Of a stretch of 64,000 nt of DNA, positions 33,101-44,499 are shown piece by piece. This DNA is from Symsagittifera roscoffensis. Its lineage: Eukaryota > Xenacoelomorpha > Acoela > Convolutidae. How positions within the stretch are numbered: the stretch's first letter is position 1; each line of letters starts with the position of its first letter. The DNA lies in NCBI RefSeq assembly GCF_963678635.1, contig NC_087067.1:25243547-25307546 (forward strand), in the 5' to 3' direction. A program made the position numbers and the translations under genes. The notes below the pieces were generated by a model. That model was not told the origin of the DNA and did not search any database. It saw nothing but the letters and a program-made list of their open reading frames with translations.

Positions 33101-36100
33101 GCCAAGAATTTTCCGTAAAGAGTAAAAGTCGTTTGAAATTTACACTCAAAGTATCCGTTGGAAAACTAAAGATATAAACTAGGACCTCATATTGGTTTCA
33201 AATTAGAAAAAAAGAACTAAACATTTTGTTAAGCTCTAAGTGAGAAGTTGACCGAAACTTCGGCTATTTATTTCGTTAAATATCAAAATTTGATTAATTT
33301 TTTTTCGTCGTTTTATTTCGTAGTTTGAACCTATAAGAGCCTAGCTTGGATCCTTGACTTTCCAACGAAAGCTGAAAAACTTAATCAGGCCTGGGCAGTG
33401 ATTGTGCAGAAAATTTGGTTCTGTCAGGACATTAGTCCTGCCAATCATAAATTATTCAGTAAATTCAAAGAGCTTTAAGAAGCGCATGTATTTCTTTCTT
33501 TGAAATTCGAAAGTGAGATTTTTCAAAAACAAGTCAGTATTTTTCTTTACTTGCGTTCATTGACTCTTCCAACTGTCTGTTGGCTATATTCTAAATCTAT
33601 TCCACAATCAAAAGTACAGTCACAGGACATAGAAGTCGCACCGTTTTGTTTTCAAGTGATGAATTGAACGAATTTTTTTTTTCACGTTTCTGCCGTTTTC
33701 TCTAAAACTACAACAGATTCTTGGTTGAACTTTCGACATACGACAAATGAAACTGTTTATTAGAATAAAAGCGGCTAAAAAACCAACCGTAAAATATTTT
33801 CAAGGAGTTTTTTTGCCATTTAACTAGAGGGCATCAGAGAAATCTCCTTTAGTCACAAATTATTTCCGTAAACAGCAGAAGTAGTTTGAAATTTTAGACT
33901 TATAAGTATTCGTTGGAAAGTTTAGGATCTAAGACAGGCTCTCATGTAGGTTTAAATGTATATAAAATTTGATACAAAAAAAACTACTGAACTACGAAAT
34001 AAAAATTAAATCAAACTTTGATATTGTACCAAATAATAGCTGAAATCATAACAGCTGAAAGTTCTTTTTTCTCTTCTTTGAAACCTATATGAGGGCCTAT
34101 TTTAGATCTTTAGCTTTCAAGCGAATACTACTAAGTACAAAATTTTAAATGAATTCTGTTTACGGGGAATTTTTAGCACTAAGAACACCCCTCTGACGCG
34201 CTCTAGTAAAATGCCAGAAGAAAACGGCAGAAACTTGAAAAAACTTTTGTTCAATTCATACATCACTTGAAAACTTAAAATTGAACTTCTTTGTTCCCTG
34301 ACTGTGTATCAGTCTCAGTGCCTGATCATCAATTTCTCAAATTAATCGGAGTCATTAAGTTTGCTCTAATACAAACAAAATCGCATTTGTTTCCAGTAAA
34401 AGGTTTGTTCGCATTGTCAGATCGGAATGAAATTTTACATCAGGACTTATTCACATAATCGAAACAAATTTGCTTGGCATCAATAACCTAGTAAAACCAC
34501 TAGCTACAGAGTAAAATTGAGGTTTGGGGTCAGTCAACATGATCCCTCAAGTTGATGGGTTGATGCGAATTTCATTGTTTTAGGTCACCAGCAGAATAAC
34601 ATCAAGCAGGAGGTGAAAAATGAACCCAATGTGAAAGTGGAGACGGGCGGCGGCAGTTTTACGCCATCCTTCTTTGGCACTGCAAGTGGACAGAATGTTC
34701 CGACAAGCTATGCAGATAACAAATACTTGAATCCTCCGCCGATCAAAGGTAATTACTTGTTAAAGTCTAAAGTTCCTCTCCGACGCGGATCAAGTTCCGT
34801 GAATTATTTCATGTCGAAACACACACCTGATAAGGCCTGAAGCTTTGTAGTCAGGTGACGTGCATTGCCTATATTCAGCAATAAGACAGCCTATGTGTAT
34901 ATGCAGAGTTATTGGTAAGCGCCTTTAGTTTTGGATACAAATGTTTTAATATTTGTTCTGCGTACTTTTCACGATCATCATCAAATAATTTTACGCAAGC
35001 ATATAAATGAATTCGACGGAGTATTTTTCAGTTTCTGCACGGCTTCTTTTGCGAAAAATGTTTCCATGTTTTTTTCTGTAAATTCTTTGTCTAAGCCTTT
35101 TTAAATTTGGATAATTTTGCTGCGCTCTCAAATGTGTAGGCAGAATTGTGTAATGTTAGTGTGATTGTGACTGTTGTAGCAGTGTGTTCTGGGGCTGAAG
35201 TGGCAAGTTCAGTAGTGGACAGTCACTGGTCAGCGGACATGGTGGCCATACATTCGGCCATAAATCCAGCTGCTACTGCTGCGGCCTCTCAACAGCAACA
35301 TTCGCAGAATCAGCAGCTACTATCGTCGGCATCAGGAGTTGTGTCGTCAATGACCTCATCCAACTCAAGCATGACCTCAGCCAGCTCAAATGTCAATACA
35401 TCACCCGTGAGTAGATTGAATCAAAATAGTGATTTGACCACAAAGGTCTCAGCCTCTCAATCTAAAGGTCGATGGTTCAAGACCCAAAATGATCCGTGCT
35501 TGTTGATTGAGGCTGTTCCAGACCAGAACAAAATCTAATTTTGCCTCTAGGTCTAAGTCAGAGATAGGACAGCTGTTTTGATCTGGATATTTTGTATGTT
35601 GAGAATTTCACTGAAGAATAAATGATCTTACATTACAGCATTTGCCCTGCTTTGTTGCCCTGCTGATTTTGAATTTATTTTGGGGGAGGGCGGATTTTGT
35701 CGACCTTTTTTTTAGGTCGACCAAATTGATTTTGTGAAGCTCTCCGAAACCACTATAGAGATCCAAATGTGATAAATTTTCTGCGCTGCAGGCAAATTTT
35801 TGAAAAAAGGCGTTTTTAGGCACTTTGTTGGAATTATTCGACTAAAAAATCGCGTTTTTTCGGCGCGTGCTCCCCCCTCAAAATTAGTATATATTGGCGC
35901 CCAAGGTGCCTTAAAATTTTTTTAGCGTGCGTCACTAAAAATGGATATCACAAAATAGTACAAAGGGGTGACTCTTTGGGTCGGCTGGGAGTCAAATCCC
36001 TGAGGGGGGCGTCCGCCCCCCCCCCCTAAATTCGCTACTGGTTTCTTGAACCTAATGCATTCTGTGTAGATAAACCCTAGTCACCTTCTTCACACGTCTT

Positions 36101-37266
36101 ATGGTACGACTGCAACAGTATCGAACGGCAACGACCACACACAACATAACACATCATCTTCCTCAAACAAGCGAAAACATCCCTCAAGTGAAGACTCAAT
36201 GAGCCAAATTGAAACAACCGGATCAAAACCAGCTTTATCCAGTATTAATATCCAAACCAACGACGACCTATCTTCTTTGAATCCTCCGGCTGCCAAAATA
36301 GCAAACCTAACCAACGATAATAGTTTAACTAACGGTTCCTTAGATTCCTCAGCTTTCGATTCTTCGTTTGATCCTATGTCGTTTTTCGGCGACGACAACC
36401 TTCTTGGAGATTCCTTTGGACCTACTGACGACAATTCGGTGAATACCAGTAATATATTTGACTCACTCCTTGGAGGAACCGTATCGTCGCTGGCTACTGA
36501 TCAGGACCAAACTGGATCCCTGGGCCTAGGAGGAGGTCAAAAAGAAAACACTGACATGGGATTGGGATCCGGGTCGAGACAAAATCGAAACCAGTCAGAT
36601 GTGTTGGCATCTTCCGGACAACATAACCAAACAGCAGATGGTTCTTCTGCCGATGTGCAAGCACAGGGTGGTAATCCTGTGGACGATTTCGAACTGGACC
36701 AACTTTTGGATCAGAACTCGAACACCGATTTTACGGTCAGTTTTACACAAGTCCTGTCTAAAAGCTAACTTATCAACCAACTTTTCGTACTAAGTGTGGG
36801 CTTCTTATGTTTTGAAATATTAAAAAGTCAACCAGTCATTGTTGCCTGGCAGTTATGTTCTGAATCATTTTAAACCACCATTTCTCCTTACGATAGTGAT
36901 TGAATTAGTATTGAATAGTATTATGTGGTGTACATTTGTTGTTGGATTGAGTAATGCTGATTTGTTGGTTGATTTCAGTTTTATGACGACTTCGGAGACA
37001 TCGATTCCCTGGTGGCGGACTACCTGCCAGGCGGCGACCAATCAAATCTCTCCTCTCATCAGACGCATCAACAGTCACATAATATAGAAAATGCATTCCC
37101 CAAATCGTCCGCCGATGTGTTGCATGTTAAGGAATCCTTGCTCCCCAACAAACTCGGCTCGGGCGAAGATGGCGGAGCTGTAAGCGGGCTAGAAGACTCG
37201 GATAACGAGACGAACCCGGCTACCAACGAGCCTCCCGATGATCTGCTCCAAATCCTAAATATGTGA
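26970..37266 (+). CDS. ZMIZ-family (tonalli-like) SP-RING SUMO E3 ligase/transcriptional co-regulator, 11 exons
   Basis: Spliced model: 26970-27152, 27590-28163, 29190-29917, 30006-31070, 31427-31722, 31886-32059, 32506-32675, 34584-34748, 35180-35406, 36070-36735, 36979-37266; phases agree throughout, giving 1511 aa. Family landmarks in order: LSVVTTV near the start; an ATATATATAT tract at about 350 followed by ALHENQE; a PINIT-like segment from about 730; CCC then YVHRPTV across the exon 4/5 junction; the SP-RING (CPIT, CxHxxCFDLESYL, CPIC) at about 940-1000; and an acidic, hydrophobic C-terminal tail (PPDDLLQILNM) resembling the transactivating end of ZMIZ1/2. Such proteins act in the nucleus as SUMO ligases and coactivators. 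The conserved N-terminal region of about 120 residues is not found, so the true start may lie upstream, or this gene lacks it. Long Gln, His, Gly and Met-rich tracts make it longer than vertebrate ZMIZ1. Confidence 0.9.
27590..28163 (+). CDS. ZMIZ-type gene exon 2
   Basis: Acceptor CTTTTACAG at 27581-27589; donor GTAATC at 28164; leaves one base (phase 1). Encodes a Gly/Met/Asn/His-rich low-complexity segment. Confidence 0.85.
29190..29917 (+). CDS. ZMIZ-type gene exon 3
   Basis: Acceptor TTGATTCAG; the leading GT completes a Gly codon with the previous exon. Donor GTAAGA at 29918, phase 0. Encodes the alternating Ala-Thr tract and ALHENQE. Confidence 0.9.
30006..31070 (+). CDS. ZMIZ-type gene exon 4
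   Basis: Acceptor TTTTTTAG; donor GTAAGC at 31071; both phase 0. Encodes Gln/His tracts and then the PINIT-like domain ending in CCC. Confidence 0.92.
31427..31722 (+). CDS. ZMIZ-type gene exon 5
   Basis: Acceptor TTTGTTTCAG, phase 0; donor GTATTA at 31723, phase 2. Encodes YVHRPTV and the first half of the SP-RING (CPIT). Confidence 0.9.
31886..32059 (+). CDS. ZMIZ-type gene exon 6
   Basis: Acceptor TTTCGTTTCAG; donor GTGAGT at 32060, phase 2. Encodes the zinc-binding core of the SP-RING: CDHIQCFDLESYL and WKCPIC. Confidence 0.95.
32506..32675 (+). CDS. ZMIZ-type gene exon 7
   Basis: Acceptor TTTTTTTTTCAG; donor GTGGGA at 32676, phase 1. Encodes the end of the SP-RING region and the psi-K-x-E motif VKTEP. 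Confidence 0.85.
32773..34310. repeat. Three copies of an intronic repeat element, two direct and one inverted
   Basis: Inside the 1.9-kb intron of the ZMIZ-type gene, 32773-33217 and 33370-33962 are diverged direct copies (shared AGTCAC-x-GGACATAGAAGT, TTTTCAAGTGATGAA and ATTTCCGTAAA-like segments). About 34062-34310 is a third copy in reverse, ending TTCCCTGACTGTG. The second and third copies could form a hairpin in the pre-mRNA. No coding capacity. Confidence 0.7.
34584..34748 (+). CDS. ZMIZ-type gene exon 8
   Basis: Acceptor TTGTTTTAG; the leading GT completes Gly. Donor GTAATT at 34749, phase 1. Encodes three closely spaced psi-K-x-E motifs (IKQE, VKNE, VKVE). Confidence 0.85.
35180..35406 (+). 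CDS. ZMIZ-type gene exon 9
   Basis: Acceptor CTGTTGTAG; the leading CA completes Ala. The strong donor GTGAGT at 35407 is chosen because it gives phase 0, matching the next exon. A weaker donor at 35468 with an acceptor at 36118 is a phase-compatible alternative. Ser/Ala/Asn-rich. Confidence 0.7.
35650..36045. repeat. GC-rich transposon-like fragment in ZMIZ intron 9
   Basis: Contains GGGGGAGGGCGGATTT near 35679 and GGGTCGGCTGGGAGTCAAAT, CCCTGAGGGG and a poly-C run before TAAATTCGCTACTGG near 35980-36040. The same theme, in the opposite orientation, occurs at 58957-59168. Probably a non-autonomous DNA element. Confidence 0.5.
36070..36735 (+). CDS. ZMIZ-type gene exon 10
   Basis: Acceptor TTCTGTGTAG at 36060-36069; donor GTCAGT at 36736, phase 0. 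Encodes a basic NKRKH patch and an acidic, Ser/Asp-rich segment with FDPMSFFGDD, likely part of the activation region. Confidence 0.8.
36979..37266 (+). CDS. ZMIZ-type gene terminal exon
   Basis: Acceptor TTGATTTCAG, phase 0; stop TGA at 37264-37266. The encoded start FYDDFGDIDSLV and end PPDDLLQILNM are acidic-hydrophobic, like the C-terminus of vertebrate ZMIZ proteins. Confidence 0.9.
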   Translation, partial: FYDDFGDIDSLVADYLPGGDQSNLSSHQTHQQSHNIENAFPKSSADVLHVKESLLPNKLGSGEDGGAVSGLEDSDNETNPATNEPPDDLLQILNM

Positions 37267-37329
37267 AGAAAGCAAAAAACAAACATTACAAAAAAAAACA
37301 ACTCTGTTATCATCTCTTAATTTAAACCA

Positions 37330-37335
37330 AATAAA
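37330..37335 (+). terminator. Polyadenylation signal of the ZMIZ-type gene
   Basis: AATAAA, 64 bases after the stop codon. A later cleavage site cannot be excluded because the flank is AT-rich. Confidence 0.55.
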
Positions 37336-37960
37336 CATCTCATTTTAGGTGAATAGTATGTTCTTTCTCTGGTAAAATAGAAATATGAATCTTTTCTAGG
37401 TGGTAAACCATAGTAGGGCTTATTTTGATGATCTGATAATTTTATTTTTGTCAAATTTATAGTCATAAACTATTTTGCTCAATCAAGGCAGTAAGTTTTA
37501 TTATTTTATTTTCGTTAATTTGCTAGTAGTTGTTCGAATCAAAGTTATTTATTTTAAAGTGTAAATAGCTTATAGGTGCAATTTTTTTTTGTAATAATTA
37601 GTTATTTTGTTCTTCTTTTTATTATTGCATCCGTATGTTTCCAGCTGAAAGATTTTCCATCCGAAGTCAAACAAAAAGTAATTCATCTAGTTTTATGATT
37701 ATGACTCTGTATATAATTAATTTAATTTAGGTTGAATTTATTTTTGGAATTTTCCATTTCTTAAGCCGTGGCGTGTTCAGGAATTCAACGTACCTCGAAA
37801 ATTAAGTAAGAGGAGGGACCGAAATTAAGTACGGGGAGGGACGGATTTAAGATTGAGTGCGTACTGATGTAAACTAGCCATTGTCAGAATATGGTAGTCT
37901 GGTATTTTTCGATTTCTCTAAAAATAATGACGAGCAGACAACCTTCCTTTCATGCTTGTC
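37336..37960. other. AT-rich 3' flank of the ZMIZ-type gene
   Basis: No gene seen. Simple AT-rich sequence leading to the edge of the large tandem duplication. Confidence 0.6.
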
Positions 37961-40084
37961 AGTAAGCAGACAAATTCAACATCATCAAATCTGATCAGAT
38001 GGGCTAACACAGGCTTTGAAGTGTCGTTTTCAAAATTGTGATCAAACCTAAACTATAAAAAATGAGTTAATTTTAAAAATATTTTGATGCTACCACAAAC
38101 TACAATTTTAGTTTGAATACATTGCTATAAAACTAATTATCTAAATAATGCAAAAACTAACGCAATATCAAAAAGGCGTTACATAAATTGTCTTTTCTTT
38201 TAAAAATATCATTCGTGTGTTCTAGGAGTCAAGCTTAGCTATTTTCTGCTGAGCCAGGTTATCGTGCCTTGCTTCTAGAGAAAAATCGCAGTGAAGAAAA
38301 GCGATTTCATGATTCTCTTCTTTAGCATATTTTGTTTGCAAGCAAAAATTAAGTTAACTTATATTCTACGTTACAAGAAGTTGCTGTCGCGACTTTCTGT
38401 TTCGCCATTAATCTTAGATGTTTCTGTTCGACAAGTAAATAACTGGAATTAATATTTTTTTTCAACGACAGCTTGCCTTTTATATGTTTTCTCCACTCAA
38501 TGCAATGTTGTGAAAACTTCAAATTAAACACATCAAATCTTGGTAAAAAAAAGGAAAAAAATGAACCCAAACTCGCAACCATTGGTAATTGCACTTCAGC
38601 ATTCTAAAAAGCGCCACAATTGAAATTTAAAAAATTCCTTTATTTGCTTTTCGAGTACTTAGCATCAATCAAAATGCAACCAAAGAACAAGAATGTACTC
38701 TGCGGCGTAGTTAAAATTGCCGTGACTAAAAACATCAACTTAGTGTCCTTTCTGAAGGACTCGCTAAGAATTTTTGAACTATTACTTGCGATCTAAAACT
38801 TGAGATAGTAAACAAGGTCGATATGCCTTGAGTTTTTTTGCCAATATTTATGAAGAAATGATCAGTTCAAATGATTTTTCCTACGAAAACCTGTAATCAG
38901 CGCAGTTTTCCAAAAAACACTGATTTCGTGGGAAAAATATCACCCTATTAGGATGACTAACAGATTGCGGACAAAAATTGGAGTTGCCACACTCGTTTCT
39001 AAAACTTTAGGAGTTGCTTGAGGAGAAGAAAAATTATAAATATTAAATACAAACAATTGAAATCAAAATTGATAAAAATCACCCTGAATTTGATACAAAA
39101 GTAGAGTGTACTTACAACACTATACAAAGCACCACAAGTTAAATCAGAACAATTCCTTTGTTTGCTTGTCGAGTACTTACTATCAATCAAATTGCAACCA
39201 AAAACACGAATATACTCTGCGGCGGTTATAACGTTAACTTGACAAAAACAACAAGGTAGTGTCCTGTCTGAAGAACACTCTAAGAACATTTGATCTACAA
39301 CTTGTTAAAATTTTTTTATCAGAGCAGTGAAGAAACAATCAAAATTTGGAATAAATAATTAAAACGTTTAAAAAACGATAATTATTTACTGAGAGCAAAG
39401 TATTGGTTATGGGATATTTTTACAAAAATTAGGCAGAATAATTTACAATATCATATAAACAAGAATGACAACTAAAATCTCTTGGTTGCAAGCATAGCAG
39501 AGTGTTTGGACAAATACATTCCAAAAACCCAGAAAAAATGTTCTGACTGGAAAATGAGGGGCCTCAAATCTAGTAAAAAAGCTTGTAACAACTAAAAGAG
39601 TAATAACTGGCGCTATAAAGATAATCCTGCCGCAGAAAATGAAATAGTTCTTGCAAAAATAAAAGATCATGTTAAACAAGTTTGTCGCAAACCCAAAGCA
39701 ACACACTATCAGAATTGATTACAATCAAACTCAAAAAATAACATGCAAAAAAGTTACAGTGTAATTAATGAAATGAAAAGCAAAACATTTAGCAAACTAG
39801 AAAGAAATATCCGTCACCTGATGACTTTAATTCCAATTTTTATCAATTGGTGAAAACTTAACATAAAAGCACAACTGTTTGCAAATTTAACCAAAATAAA
39901 TGAAAGTGAAAGCGTGTCTGTGGAAACAATTAATGCGAGAAGGAAATTTGCTGTATAATCAGGGGATTCAAAGACAATCATAGACAAAACACCCACCAGC
40001 AAAGCAATTTTCTCATCTGAAAAAACGGATCCCCTTTTTGCGAATGGATATCAATCCTCATCAAAAATAACTGTCTGAGGCATT

Positions 40085-40625
40085 TTCCTTAGATGCTTAA
40101 AAATTTAAGAAGTTCAACCCGTTCGCAAAAGTGGACCATAGACAGCTAAGCAACTATAGAGCAATAGTTTTAATTCCAACTCTTGCAAAAATTTTGAAAC
40201 AGTTTTGTGTAAACGAATGATTAGTTTTTTTTTTATAAAAACAGTAAATTCTAGTTGACGAACAGTTTGATTAGGCAATAAACGGGGCGCAGTTGAAGCA
40301 ATCAGTTAATTATTTGAATGTATTAGGCGTTTTCAAGCAAAAAAATTTACAATGAATTGTACAATGCTAGATCTTTCAAAAGCTTTTGACACAGTTGACA
40401 ATGGATTTCTGGTTAAGAAATGAAGACAAAATGAATTAAGGGTGAGCACTGAAAAAATTATATCAACGTGTCTTAAAAATTGATTTCAACATGTAGGAGT
40501 AGAAGAGAGCATGGTTTCGAGTTCAAAACTTTTCTCCTATGGAGTTACACAAGGAGCCCCTTATTTTTCTAGTCTATATTAACGGTCTCCTAAATTTTTT
40601 TGTGAGTCAAAAAGAACCCTCTGTG
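40085..40625 (+). pseudogene. Non-LTR retrotransposon reverse transcriptase remnant, copy 1
   Basis: Translation in broken frames gives SNYRAIVLIPTLAKILK near 40146, LDLSKAFDTVDNGFL near 40368 and YGVTQGAP near 40540. These match the SNYRPISLL, DLSKAFDTV and GVPQGS blocks of jockey/CR1/L2-type reverse transcriptases. Many stops and indels make it non-functional. It ends at the internal deletion of this duplication copy. Confidence 0.75.
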
Positions 40626-43229
40626 CCAATATTTGTAATTTAGGTTCTACAACAAAAATTAGAAGTAGACGCAAAAGCGGATGCTTTAGAAGTTGTCAAA
40701 CTTGGCTGACTGGAAAAAAATTAACTTACAACCAAGATAGAAAAATTATTTTTAAAAATTATCGACTCAGGGAAAGGCATTTGTTTCAATTAAGATTGAG
40801 TCAAAAAAGAAGTGAACCACGAAACTGCTCAGAATCCTCTAATAGACCAATGTGAACATTCTCAATGCGCGTGCTCACACAAATTGGCGAGTTGGTGAAA
40901 AGCGGGTCTAAAATCAAACGTGAAGTGAAAATTTAAATTAGAAAAAATAAATGAAAATTTAATCTAAAAAACTTTTTATAAACAATGTTGTATTTGCAAC
41001 TCGGGGTTCAATTTTTTGCTAGTCAAATTTTTCAGCTTAAGGTTGTGAAAACTGCTTTCAAAAATTGTCAACACATTTGCATTGGCTTAAACAGTAAGCA
41101 GACAAATTCAACATCATCAAATCTGATCAGATGGGCTAACACAGGCTTTGAAGTGTCGTTTTCAAAATTGTGATCAAACCTAAACTATAAAAAATGAGTT
41201 AATTTTAAAAATATTTTGATGCTACCCCAAACTACAATTTTAGTTTGAATACATTGCTAAAAAACTAACTATCTAAATAACGCAAAAACTAACGCAAAAT
41301 CAAAAAAGCGTTACAAAAATTGTCTTTTCTTTTAAAAATATCATTCGTGTGTTCTAGGAGTCAAGCTTAGCTATTTTCTGCTCAGCCAGGTTATCGTGCG
41401 TTCCTTCTAGAGAAAAATCGCAGCGAAGAAAAGCGATTTCATGATTTTCTTCTTTAGCATATTTTGTCTGCAAGTAAAAATTAAGTTAACTTATATTCTA
41501 CGTTACAAGAAGTTGCTGTCGCGACTTTCTGTTTTGCCATTAATCTTAGATGTTTCTGTTCGACAAGTAAATAACTGAAATTTATAATTTTTTTCAACGA
41601 CAGCTTGCCTTTTATATGTTTTCTCCTTTCAATGCAATTTTATGAAAACTATTCAAATTAAACACATCAAATCTTGGTAAAAAAAGTAGAAAAAGAAAAA
41701 AATGAACCCAAACTCGCAACCATTGGTAATTGCACTTCAGCATTCTAAAAAGCACCACAATTGAAATTTAAAAAATTCTTTTACTTGCTTTTCGAGTACT
41801 TAGCATCAATCAAAATGCAACCAAAAAACAAGAATTTACTCTGCGGCGTAGTTAAAATTGCCGTGACTAAAAACATCAACTTAGTGTCCTTTCTGAAGGA
41901 CTCACTAAAAATTTTTGAACTATTACTTGCGATCTAAAACTTGAGATAGTAAACAAGGTCGATATGCCTTGATTTTTTTGCCAATTTTTATGAAGAAATG
42001 ATCAGTTCAAATGATTTTTCCTACGAAAACCTGTAATCAGCGCAGTTTTCCAAAAATAAACACTGTTTTCGTGGGAAAAATATCACCCTATTAGGATGAC
42101 TAACAGATTGCGGACAAAAATTGGAGTTGCCACACTCGTTTCTAAAACCTTAGGAGTTGCTTGAGGAGAGGAAAAATTATAAATTGTAAATACAAACAAT
42201 TGAAATCAAAATTGATAAAAATCACCCTGAATTTGATAAAACAGTAGAGTGTATTTACAACACTATACAAAGCACCACAAATTAAATCAGAACAATTCCA
42301 TTGTTTGCTTGTCGAGTACTCACTATCAATCAAATTGCAACCAAAAACACGAATATACTCCGCGGCGGTTATAACGTTAACTTGACAAAAACAACAAGGT
42401 AGTGTCCTGTCTGAAGAACACTCTAAGAACAGTTGATCTACAACTTGTTAAAAATTTTTTATCAGAGCAGTGAAGAAACAATCAAAATTTGGAATAAATA
42501 ATTTAAACGTTTAAAAAACGATAATTTTTTACTGAAAGCAAAGTATTGTTTATTGCATATTTTTACAAAAATTAGGCAGACTAATTTACAAGAACATATA
42601 AACAAGAATGACAACTAAAATCTCTTGGTTGCAAGCATAGCAGAGTGTTTGGACAAATACATTCCAAAAACCCAGAAAAAAATGTTCTGACTGGAAAACG
42701 AGGGGCCTCAAATCTAGTAAAAATGCTTGTAACAACTAAAAGAGTAATAACTGCCGCTATAAAGATAATCCTGCCGCAGAAAATGAAATAGTTCTTGCAA
42801 AAACAAAAGATCATGTTAAACAATTTTGTCGCAAAGCCAAAGCAACACACTATCAGAATTGATTACAATCAAACTCAAAAAATAACATGCAAAAAAGTTA
42901 CAGTGTAATTAATGAAATGAAAAGCAAAACATTTAGCAAACTAGAAAGAAATAACCGTCACCTGATGACTTAAATTCCAATTTTTAACAATTGGTGAAAA
43001 CTTAACATAAAAGCACAACTGTTTGCAAATTTAGCCAACATAAATGAAAGTGAAAGCGTGTCTGTGGAAAAAATTAATGCGAGAAGGAAATTTGCTGTAT
43101 AATCAGGGGATTCAAAGACAATCATAGTAAAAAAACCCACCAGCAAAGCAATTTTCTCATCTGAAAAAACGGATCCCCTTTTTGCGAATGGATATCAATC
43201 CTCTTCAAAAATCACTGTCTGAGGCATTT

Positions 43230-44460
43230 TCCTTAGCTGCTTAAAAATTTAAGAAGTTCAACCCGTTCGCAAAAGTGGACCATAGACAGCTAAGTAACTA
43301 TAGAGCAATAATTTTAATTCCAACTCTTGCAAAATTTTTTGAATTTTTGAAACAGTTTTGTCTAAACGAATGATTAGTTTTTTTCCATAAAAACAGTAAA
43401 TTCTAGTTGACGAACAGTTTGGTTAGGCAATAAACGGGGCGCAGTTGAAGCATTGAGTGAATTAGTTGAATGTATTAGGCATTTTCAAGAAAAAAAAATA
43501 CAATGAATTGTACAATGCTAGATATTTCAAAAACTTTTGACACAGTTGACAATGGATTTCTGGTTAAGAAATGTAGAGAAAATGAATTAAGGGTGAGCAC
43601 TGAAAAAATTATATCAACGTGTCTTAAAAATTGATTTCAACATGTAGGAGTAGAAGAGAGCATGGTTTCGAGTTCAAAACTTTTCTCCTATGGAGTTACA
43701 CAAGGAGCCCCTTATTTTTCTAGTCTATATTAACGGTCTCCTAAATTTTTTTGTGAGTCAAAAAGAACCCTCTGTGCCAATATTTGTAATTTAGGTTCTA
43801 CAACAAAAATTAGAAGTAGACGCAAAAGCGGATGCTTTAGAAGTTGTCAAACTTGGCTGACTGGAAAAAAATTAACTTACAACCAAGATAGAAAAATTAT
43901 TTTTAAAATTTTTGACCATAATCAACCGAAATGATCAATTCAAAGGTAAAAACGTCCTAGAAAGTCTTGGCCTCTATCTGGATCATAAACTGAGTTTCAA
44001 AAAGCATATCCAAAAAGTTTTTAAAAGAACATCTCGGAATGCGTCCATTACATACCATTTGCGTCGAATATTTATTTAGAACCAACTCCTAATTATTTAT
44101 AAAACTTATGTTCAACCAAGGTATCATTATGCTGTACTGATATATGGTGCTGCTACCTAAAACCGAACCAGTGAAAATTGAAAAACAGTGAAAGGTAATA
44201 CTTCGAAATTGCTTCAATTTGCTGAAAAACAGAAAAAATTAAGTTGTGTTACATCAGAGAATTAAACATATATGAGCTATTGAAAAATAACGACTATAAC
44301 CATGAGGAGGCAGCACCCATGCTTACTAGTTAGCTACCGAACGTAAATTCAGGCTACGAAACGCCGAAAAAAAACGAGCCACATTAAGAAACAAACTCAA
44401 AAACAGGGTTCGTTCATTCTGTAATTGTTTTAATGCGTTGTAGTAGCTCCTGAGAGAGGA
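43230..44460 (+). pseudogene. Non-LTR retrotransposon reverse transcriptase remnant, copy 2 (longer)
   Basis: Carries the same blocks as copy 1 plus the C-terminal part lost there: LGLYLDHKLSFKKHIQKV near 43970, LRRIF and IYKTYVQPRYHYAVLIYGAA near 44095, typical of the thumb and connection region of jockey/CR1/L2 ORF2. Interrupted by stops and frameshifts. No endonuclease domain was seen upstream, so the element was probably 5'-truncated. Confidence 0.75.
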
Positions 44461-44499
44461 TCGTGTTGTAAATAAAAATTGAAATATCGGTATCCTTAC

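Noticed and set aside
39443-42850. Paired Cys/Phe-rich minus-strand frames at 39443-39706 and 42581-42850
   Set aside because: They look conserved only because they lie in the two copies of the recent tandem duplication; no family match and no gene signals.
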